Assembly: GCF_040183065.1 (NCBI RefSeq)
Contig: NC_091126.1
Span: 144,858,204-144,922,203 of the forward strand
Direction: 5' to 3'
DNA from: Periplaneta americana
Lineage: Eukaryota; Arthropoda; Insecta; Blattodea; Blattidae
Length of the DNA: 64,000 bases
Made by a program: the position numbers and the translations under genes. Below, piece by piece: positions 57,165 to 64,000 of this stretch; positions within the stretch are counted from its first letter, which is position 1, and each line of letters starts with the position of its first letter. The notes under the pieces are model-generated. The model was not told where the DNA came from. It worked only from the letters and a program-made list of their open reading frames with translations, and did not search any database.

Positions 57165-58636
57165 ATGCCGCCAAAAAAGAAGAGTAAATTGATCCATTCG
57201 GAAGGCCGCGACATTATCAGTTCCGTTATTAAGCAGTGTGATGATAAGCTAGGAATAAGCAAATGCTGGGTAACTTTCGGTGTTGGACCCCGGAATCATT
57301 TCACCGGCATTATCACCTTCATCTCATTCAGACGCTAAATAACCTAAGCTGTTGGTAAAGCGTCGTAAAATAACCTACTAAAAAAAAGCTAGGAATAATG
57401 CTTTTTCCTATAAATCAGGCAGCAAAAAGAGCAGCATTATATTGCAATAAATCGGAAACTACTTAAAATATACGTAAAGAGAATAAATTACAGGAAATAA
57501 ATTCTCCTAATGAACCTCTGTCTACTCCAGGAAAGAAACGCAAAACTAAACCACCTCATACGACAATGTAAGTAGATGACTTCAATCAATGTGTCATTCG
57601 CAGGACTGTACACGACTTCTACTTAAAAGAGAAGAAAGTTCCAACCGTGCCGAAACTGCTGCCCATTATTCGACAGAAAATACACTTTCCATGGAGTAAA
57701 TCATCTCTCCAAACTCTTATGAAGAGGATGGGATTTAAGTGGAAAAAATGTCGAAGTTAGCGGAAAGTGTTATTAGAGAGACCTGATATTTTGAGTTGGC
57801 GGCACGGATATTTAGTTCAAATTCGGCGCTATAGGGAAGTTGGTCGTGAGCTGGTTTACTTGGACGAAAGTTGGATCGACAGTAACTTGACTTTCAGGAG
57901 ATGTTGGCAAGATGATAGTGATATAGGCATTCATATGGACGTAAGTGCCAAAAAGAGATTGATCGTTGTTCATGCGGGCAGTAGCAACGGTTTCATTCAA
58001 AATTCTGAGTTTATCTATAAAGGCAGGTACGTCTACTGGTGACTACCATGGTCAAATGAACCATGTTAATTTCGAGAAGTGGGTTACGGAAAAACTAATT
58101 CCAAATCTCCCTTCCCAAGCTGTAGTGATTATGGATAACGCCCCATATCACAGTATGCAAATTGACGAAGTTCCCTCACGGTGTGCTGTGAAACAGGATA
58201 TTATAACATGGCTGCAGAAAAAAGTGTACACTGAGACTTAACCATGCTTGCTTCACATGGTCATACCATATTGCGACTACTCCCTTACATGTGTGAACTC
58301 ATTTGGGCACAAATGAAGCGCATAGTGCGAGAAAATAATGTTACAGGTGACCTGTCCTTACAGGCGCTGAATAATATTGCAAAATATGCAATAGCGTCCA
58401 TAACGAAAGACGACTGGAAACACTGCTGTGACCACGTGAAGAAACTGGAGGACTCATACTGGGAAGCAGATGGAAGACTACCTGATGTTATCTACAGCAT
58501 TATCATTTCTGCAGACGGTTTCAGCACTGATAATGATAGTGAGAATAACAGTGATAGTGATGACAGTGACGATCAGACTTCTTCATTTCTGCGCATGTCG
58601 GACCTATCGGATCTAGCAACACCACTTTCGCCATGA
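57165..58636 (+). pseudogene. DDE transposase of a long-spacer Tc1/mariner-like family
   Basis: It starts MPPKKKSKLIHSEGRDIISS. After the SINE it continues AAKRAALYCNKSETT, then CVIRRTVHDFYLKEKKVPTV (helix-turn-helix), WSKSSLQTLMKRMGFKWKKC, then the catalytic domain: LVYLDESWIDSN (first Asp), VVIMDNAPYHSMQ (second Asp), HGHTILRLLPYMCELIWAQM (Glu in ELIW). It ends with VKKLEDSYWEADG and an acidic serine-rich tail. From memory of the family, the second Asp and the Glu are normally separated by about 80 residues (compare DD82E 'Sailor'). Here a deletion plus a stop near 58240 removes about 25 of these residues and most of the HPDLNPI motif. Stops also occur near 57465 and 57757. Confidence 0.8.
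57259..57385 (+). mobile_element. 5'-truncated SINE family B inside the transposase
   Basis: GCAAATGCTGGGTAACTTTC ... ATTTCACCGGCATTATCACC ... GCGTCGTAAAATAACCTACT plus an A run. It is flanked by AAGCTAGGAATAA at 57246-57258 and 57386-57398 (13 bp, exact). Removing it restores the transposase reading ..QCDDKLGI.. Confidence 0.9.
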
Positions 58637-58774
58637 GGAATACAATGTGAGTAATATTTTCTATTTAGGTAGTAGCATGCATGTTACACCTCAACATAGC
58701 TCTGTCCTTGTCTTACTAGCAGGCAGTCGCCGCATTCCAGCCAGGGACGCTGAGCTGGTGGTTACACAGTACCT

Positions 58775-59468
58775 ACTTTACTTCTTCAACTGCAGTTGAT
58801 AGGCCTTCGTATGAAACTTATTAGTGCAATGGAATCCAGTTGTATTGGTTTTATGAATCGTATTATGTAGTTATTAATTATTTTAGTGTAATTTTACTCT
58901 TTATTATATTGGTATGCAATATTAAGGGTCCGGATACTTATATTATTTGTGACATTTGTAGCTATAAACTTATTGGTCTGCTACCTTAAGCTGCCACAGA
59001 AATGGCGACGCGCGCAATGTTCTATTTGATCGGTCCTGTATGGTCTGCTCAGCTACTAGTAGGGGCTTGGATGTTAATACTGTTTTATTTTGTAAATCAT
59101 CTCGCGACCCCCCTCAACTCTTTACACGACTCTCTAGTTGTCGTGAACCCCAGTTTGGGAACCACCCTATAAGGTATTGTCATCATTTAAAATTTACTTT
59201 CCAGTAAACATAGAGTATTTACTCACATACACACCCAACCCATAGACAAACCGGCAATTCTGAAATCCCTTCACCGACTCGTTACTAAATTCAAAATGAA
59301 GTAGCGAAATGTATCGTAGAGACATCTGGTGTAGTAAGGAAAAATAACCATCTCACGGAGTATTATCTGCTCAGATTATAACATCCCAGACAAACGTCAG
59401 CAGATACTAGTCTATCAAGGACGTTTCTAAATAATCATAACATCAACATATTGGTGTGCTGTGTGGGG
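58775..59468. other. Spacer and presumed 5' flank of the FTSJ1 gene
   Basis: GTCGTGAACCCCAGTTTGGGAACCACC at 59141-59167 is a hAT-like terminus. The remaining 300 bp before the ATG presumably hold the promoter and 5' UTR. No TATA box or initiator stands out. Confidence 0.4.
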
Positions 59469-59589
59469 ATGGGAAAATCGTCTCGAGATAAACGTGATGT
59501 ATATTACAGATTCGCAAAGGAAGGACATTTTCGGTCGAGAAGTGCATTTAAATTGCTACAAATTGATGAAGAGTTCGACTTATTTACAG
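59469..59589 (+). CDS. FTSJ1: FTSJ1/Trm7 tRNA 2'-O-methyltransferase, first coding exon
   Basis: ATG at 59469 opens [20 protein letters not shown], then [20 protein letters not shown], followed by a phase-1 splice donor (ACAG|GTGAGA at 59589/59590). This is the N-terminus of eukaryotic FTSJ1/Trm7, which 2'-O-methylates positions 32 and 34 in the anticodon loop of certain tRNAs in the cytoplasm, using S-adenosylmethionine. Lys28 in SAFKLL corresponds to the first residue of the K-D-K-E catalytic tetrad. The family continues with a VVDLCAAPGSWSQ S-adenosylmethionine-binding motif, which should open the next exon. I could not find it on the plus strand up to 64000. The in-frame upstream TTG codons are not starts. 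It is clean, with no stops or frameshifts, unlike all surrounding coding traces. Confidence 0.9.
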
Positions 59590-60593
59590 GTGAGATCAAT
59601 ATTTGTGGGCTTGAAATTAATTCGTGTTACTTTGTATACAGCACAAGCATGCTGTTGCCGAAATTATAGTTTCATATATCCCCTTAGGAAAGTTGTATTT
59701 ATTAATGATATGTGATTATATTTAAGTTTCGAAAGGGAAATGTGTCATGAAAAACACCAACCAAACTTGCTTTCTATCTACTGTATCTAAATACATATAA
59801 AAAAAGATTTCTAAACAAACGAAGCGTAACCTGTCTCATCGGCCTTACGAAAACTCGCTATTTACTGTATCTACGTATCTACCAAGGAAACGTACACTTA
59901 ACGGCAAAAAGAATGGGCCGACTCTTGGTCGATAGACATGCTTTGTAAGTTCTATCGCGCTGTTCACTAGTGTAAACGCAGTGTAAGGCATTGCTTTGGT
60001 GTCTCTTCATTGAAAGTCATCCGTCTACAATGTAGTCAACCTCGTAAGCTGTGTGTGTGACCCCGTGGTGAGATGTCTGTCATTCGATTCAGAGGTTCTG
60101 AGTTCGCTTCCTAGTACAGTGAAATTATTTATTTTTAAGGTGAAAGTAGAGTATCCAACGCCCACGGCATGAATATTTCACTTTTATCACTGCCAATGTT
60201 GCGCTATAATCGTATATGCAAAGTAGGCTATAACAAAAACCTAAACTAACCAAACCTAACCTGTCAAAGAAGCAACAAGTTATACTAAATATGTGTAAAA
60301 TTGGCCTATGTCTCTATAGTGGGCGGAACATAAGTAACATTGACCATTTTTAATTTTGGTTTTAATTAATTTATTAGTTTAAATGTGAAATGGAATTTGT
60401 TCATAAACTTCGTTATGTCTGCCTTGTAAAATTATTATTGCCCATTACCTGTGGGCTATTAAAGGCGAGATCTGGTGTATATAAACAAAAATACTTGTTT
60501 CACATCCTAAAAAACGGACGCATATCAAATATAAATAAATTAAATAAACAAACAGTTTGTTAATATGTTAACAAAAAAGGCCTGTGGTGAGGA

Positions 60594-61778
60594 CTAGTAT
60601 CTCATCCACAAACCATATGCGTCAACAATTGCCCTCATTCTGCGCGGCATGGAGTCCACAAGATTATGGAGCAGGTCTAAATTCATGGCCACCACCTCCC
60701 ACGCATCTAGAACTCTGTCCCACAATTCGTCAGCTGTCCGAACGGGTGGTTTTTCTGCCCCATTAGAGCGTAGGATCCGTTTGACTGCAGCCCACAAATT
60801 TTCAATCGGATTCATATCTGGTGATTTTGGAGGCCAGTCGACCAGGTCGATATTAGGCCTCCTCGTAAACCATCTTTGAATCCGGTTCGCGATGTGTACC
60901 GTGTGATTATCCTGTTGGAAGAAAAGTGTTCCTTCTGGATATCGTTCTCGGGCGGAAGGGATTATTATATTTGCCAAAATGTGTTTGTAGACTTTTGCCG
61001 TAAATCGACCATGGATGCGTTCCAGAAGTCCTGCCCCATCGTATGACATCCACCGCCAACACGTGACGCTTACGCGAACCGACCTGTGAAGTCTTATTAC
61101 AGTCTAGTATATACAGTCACGCAGCTCAATACGTAGTAAATATGCATCCATAGATAGTTTCTCACCACTAGGATCGTTAATATCGTCTCATTACAGAAAA
61201 TGCGACATAGACCGGTACAGTCTATTGTTCGTAGCACCCTACAACTCAAGCTTCGTGATTATATATACTAGACTGTAGTCGTATCATAAAGCGTTCATCA
61301 TATCTGTGGCCATTCATACAATAAACTAGGGCAGGACGATCGTTGCTACTGGAGACAATTACCTCGTCAGAGAAAATTATATTTCTCCAATCGAAGTCCT
61401 GTCGGAGAGTAGCATACGCTAGACGTTGCACGCATGCTCCATCGTCAAATGTTCTCTCCTCACAGCTCGACGACACCGTATGCCACACTCTCTAAAACAT
61501 CTCACGGTATGTGGGGAATCTGGAAAGTTGGACGCCATCTTGAATTGAGAGGCAGTTCTAAAGTGATTGTTCTCAACTTCTCTCAATAACATGGCGTCCT
61601 CTTCCCTTGTAGAGATGCGTGGCCTACCAGGAATGTGATGATTCACAACTTCACCCATCTCCATAAAAAAAATAGCCCACCGCTTAGCAGTTGACATGGG
61701 ACTCCAATCTCTCTGGCCGTCATCGACACAGAATAACCTACTCGAACCAGGGCAGTGACTTCTCTCTGCCATCTTCAA
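60594..61778 (-). pseudogene. Tc1-like DD35E transposase, split by a MITE
   Basis: The N-terminal half (61778-61278) has MSTAKRWAIFFMEMGEVVNH, PGRPRISTREEDAMLLREVE, then after a frameshift near 61425 QRLAYATLRQDFDWRNIIFS with DE (first catalytic Asp). The MITE at 61098-61276 follows. The C-terminal half (61070-60594) has MSYDGAGLLERIHGRFTAKV, TLFFQQDNHTVHIANRIQRW (second Asp) and VDWPPKSPDMNPIENLWAAV (Glu). I count exactly 35 residues between the second Asp and the Glu, so this is DD35E. All three catalytic residues survive. It is inactive because of the MITE and the frameshift. Confidence 0.9.
61098..61276. mobile_element. MITE, CAGTCTAGTATA family, copy 4, inside the Tc1-like transposase
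   Basis: Ends TACAGTCTAGTATATACAG and CTATACTAGACTGT-like, with the family interior. Flanks AGTCTTAT (61090-61097) and AGTCGTAT (61277-61284) differ at one base, an 8-bp duplication. The transposase reading stops at one edge and resumes at the other. Confidence 0.85.
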
Positions 61779-62035
61779 GCATGAAGACGAGACAGAACGT
61801 TTTATTAACAGACAGGAGTATTGCTTGGAAGAGAGAGGGAGGTTTATTATTTAATAGAGTTTGGGCATATTCTAATAGATGTCGCCATATGAATATAGCT
61901 TTGCGAAACATATACAGCATGATGTCAAATTTGTAATTAAAAAAATAAGATTTTGGGAGATTCGAACTTTGAGCTACTATTGTTACCGCGTTCAACAGAC
62001 CAATGCCATAACGACTTACGCTACTGTGAATGTTA

Positions 62036-62215
62036 AGGCTGGTTCACAATAAACCGGGAACGGAAACGAGAACGAGAACGGAAATATTGTTAAAATAAAT
62101 GTATTTAAATTGAGTATTCACAATTAACTATTGTGAATCCTCAATTTAAATACATTTACTTTAACATTATTTACGTTCTCGTTTCCGTTCCCGGTTTATT
62201 GTGAACCAGCCTTTA
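62036..62215. mobile_element. Palindromic MITE (AGGCTGGTTCACAATAAACC family)
   Basis: Left arm AGGCTGGTTCACAATAAACC..., right arm ...GGTTTATTGTGAACCAGCCT. Complementarity covers about 80 bp per arm around ATTCACAATTAACTATTGTGAAT. TTA flanks both ends, as in PIF/Harbinger insertions. Confidence 0.8.
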
Positions 62216-62639
62216 ATATCGTTGCGGCATAATACGTGGTTTTCCTGTTCATATTCGCTTCGGTTGATTTTGTGTTTATAAATTTTGTTATTATTTCACT
62301 CTTCAGAGGCCCTGATGTATTTAGAATCAACATATTTTAGACTCAGACAAAATACAGCAAATTTAAATGGTTTACTTTTGTTAGAGCTGAGACGAGATGT
62401 TATGGCATCAACCTGCGCGAAGTTTTAAATTGTCGCCCAGCAGGGTAGAGGAGTGGGGGTTGTTTGGGTTACGGTTCTCAAGCTCAGAGCGGCAGGCATA
62501 TCCGTTTCATCTCTTTCAAAAAACATTCGTCTTACCTTAGTATCACCACTTTCCTACTCAAGAGTCCGAAGGTACCTAATGGAATTACGCCCGCTATTCC
62601 ATATTTATATTTTTATTCTCCGTCCGAATCAGACGACTG

Positions 62640-63050
62640 ATCTGTGCTAGAATCAGATGTCCCTAGTTTATGGAAATGTTCTCCAAAATACTGTCCATCA
62701 CGTGCTTACTTTCAATGTAATTGTTCTCTACTTTCTTCACATAATCATACACTGATATCCATTCTTGGAAGAAGCGATTACAGAGTCGGCCTCTGCTTAT
62801 GCGTAGCGTAGAAGTTATAGATGAGTCTTCTTATGACTTCCTCCTCAAAACTGTCTACAGCTGCAACAATATTCTTCTTCGGGTGTGATTTTTTCGGACT
62901 GGAGAAAGAATCTGCTGTTCCTGCCTCAACATTTTCCCCTTCTTTCCTGATTTTTGCCAAGGTTCGCTCTGAAATACCAGTGGCAGCCAGTACACGCTTT
63001 TCAATGGAATTGGTATTTCATTTACAGCTTCTTCTGACATGAATTTCCAT
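62640..63050 (-). pseudogene. Long-spacer DDE transposase, N- and C-termini joined by a deletion
   Basis: Minus reading: LSEEAVNEIPIPLKSVYWLP-like start (63050), a frameshift to RTLAKIRKEGENVEAG and SFSSPKKSHPKKNIVAAVDS, then EEEVIRRLIYNFYATHKQRP (helix-turn-helix, compare RRTVHDFYLKEKKVP in the copy at 57165). At about 62780 it jumps to WISVYDYVKKVENNYIESK, the C-terminal helix, with the whole DDE domain missing. This matches the protein family of the element at 56905 and supports assigning the 59892/63408 TIRs to it. Confidence 0.7.
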
Positions 63051-64000
63051 ACATTGTATTCTATTTCATGTCCTTGACTATGAACTACTCTATGATTTCA
63101 CACCTTAGACAATGCCATAATGAGGGCGCTCAGAAGGACAATGTTTTCAGTATTAGCAATAGCGGTAGTAGCAGAACGATCTGAACACTCGGACTGCTAG
63201 TAACCAACTAACCCAACACCCCTCCAGTTGAGTGTGTGTGGGCGAGTCCAAGCAAACGAACTAAATTGAGTCCCTCGCGCAGGTGCTATAACTTCTCGTC
63301 CGGGCTCTACCTGGTGAACTACGGCTTTGACGAGACGAGCATGAGCAATGTTAGGTATCTGGAACTTTGAAATTATCGGCGGCTCATTCTTTTTGCCGTT
63401 AAGTGTACATGGGAGGCATATGAAAAGCCTGAACAAACCAAACCTAACCTGTCACTGGTCCTCGATCTTATGAAAACTCGCTTATTTCACAGTTCCACAA
63501 TTTGCACAAACATATTTATCGGAAACTACGCTGTCTTGAAAAAAAGAGATGGCATTTTTTCAATATTAAAAAATTGCCCCTTCGAAAATCGCAAAAACCG
63601 TCCAATTTTTAAAATTAAATATTCACAAACCTTACGTTAAAATTGGTGCGCATTGACCAATTGGACATCTAAAAATAGACTGAAAAGATGCAGAACCATG
63701 CATTGACGACGTCGCACAAACCACTGAACGTATATGCCTCTTATACCTTTCGTGTATTCTACCAAAAACATAAAAAAGTGAAATCACAAAAATTAAACAC
63801 AAAAACAGACTATTATTTGACCGCCAATTGACCGTCTTAACAATAAATAAATGCTCTCAAGCCGACATTTACTTAAAAAAACGTGATATTTATATTTTAT
63901 CGACGTTGTCATGACAAGTAACATAATTAGGCCTACCAAGAAATGTAATTGTGAAACTTGTTGCCAATTCGGTTCTTGAAACTGCTATAAAATACTGCAA

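Larger units (their letters stand above)
56905..58774 (+). mobile_element. Long-spacer DDE (IS630/Tc1/mariner superfamily) transposon
   Basis: Imperfect ends CGGTACTGTCTGGCCAGCAG (56905) and the complement of CTGGTGGTTACACAGTACC (58754-58772) are each next to TA. The body holds one damaged transposase gene (57165-58636) and a SINE insertion. Length about 1.87 kb fits a full-length element apart from small deletions. Confidence 0.6.
59892..63408 (-). mobile_element. Tc1/mariner-superfamily element with 29-bp TIRs, heavily nested
   Basis: CACTTAACGGCAAAAAGAATG (59895 on) and its complement ending at 63406 agree at 28 of 29 positions when the flanking G-TA/TA-C is included. TA borders both. Only the right part carries its own transposase trace (62640-63050). 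The rest of the 3.5 kb is later insertions, including a DD35E Tc1-like element, a CAGTCTAGTATA-family MITE inside that, and a palindromic MITE. Confidence 0.75.
59590..64000 (+). other. Intron 1 of FTSJ1 (open at the window edge)
   Basis: Begins with GTGAGA. It contains the nested transposon cluster at 59892-63408. A direct repeat lies outside that cluster: GTAACCTGTCTCATCGGCC...TTACGAAAACTCGCT (about 59828-59862) and TAACCTGTCACTGGTCC...TTATGAAAACTCGCT (about 63446-63481). 63410-64000 otherwise shows nothing I recognise. Confidence 0.6.

Noticed and set aside
60055-60120. tRNA-like SINE head in the FTSJ1 intron
   Set aside because: The TGGTGAGATGT and GAGTTCGCTTCC spacing is suggestive, but the boxes are poor and no body or ends can be defined.
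59590-64000. Further FTSJ1 exons inside the window
   Set aside because: No plus-strand reading of the VVDLCAAPGSWSQ-type motif or later family blocks was found; the remaining exons are presumed to lie beyond the window.

Overview
The window looks like one stretch of an insect chromosome, most likely from a cockroach-type (Blattodea) genome. Three things suggest this: an intron-split animal gene exon (FTSJ1/Trm7); the mixture of hAT, Tc1/mariner, pogo, Penelope, LINE and tRNA-derived SINE remains; and the recurring LINE tail protein (GHVARMGES, GRPRRRWEDN) and SINE body (ATTTAACGACGCTGTATCAA), which I associate with cockroach repeats. The species call is inference. Base composition is AT-rich, with many (ATT)n, (TA)n and (GA)n tracts. 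There is no bacterial organisation, operon, CRISPR array or rRNA.

Only two host genes can be argued. One is a small secreted-protein gene on the minus strand at 4206-4586, with a signal peptide and a poly(A) signal. The other is the first coding exon of the tRNA 2'-O-methyltransferase FTSJ1/Trm7 on the plus strand at 59469-59589. Its remaining exons are not seen and should lie beyond 64000. Almost everything else that codes is transposon debris.

Layout. 1-5.5 kb: two hAT elements of the TTF-zinc-finger/DUF4371 type (one with a perfect 8-bp target duplication), the secreted-protein gene, a MITE and a pogo relic. 5.5-12 kb: AT-rich DNA with a hAT fragment, a MITE, a threefold degenerate tandem repeat of about 310 bp and an intact SINE. 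12-20 kb: a LINE split by a SINE, a mariner relic, a SINE pair, and a LINE inserted into a roughly 90-bp tandem repeat. 20-29 kb: mariner and hAT elements with readable termini, LINE tails, and a LINE with both ends but its middle deleted. 29-36 kb: LINE and Penelope tails, then a 3.1-kb hAT element containing at least three further insertions, then a long member of a local MITE family. 36-50 kb: hairpins, SINEs, several large foldback elements, a third DUF4371 hAT copy and an unassigned 1.4-kb element with 48-bp inverted ends. 50-54.7 kb: a head-to-head pair of Penelope 3' ends carrying a composite insertion built from a perfect-cloverleaf tRNA-like repeat, a Penelope GIY-YIG endonuclease fragment, and a LINE with 12-bp target duplications. 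55-59 kb: SINEs and a long-spacer DDE transposon with a SINE in its coding region. 59.5-64 kb: the FTSJ1 exon, with a nested transposon cluster in its first intron.

Insertion order can often be read directly from target-site duplications. These nested histories are the main content of the window. I found no convincing new cellular pathway. The best leads are the composite tRNA-like element, the long-spacer DDE family, the unassigned 48-bp-TIR element and the secreted orphan gene.
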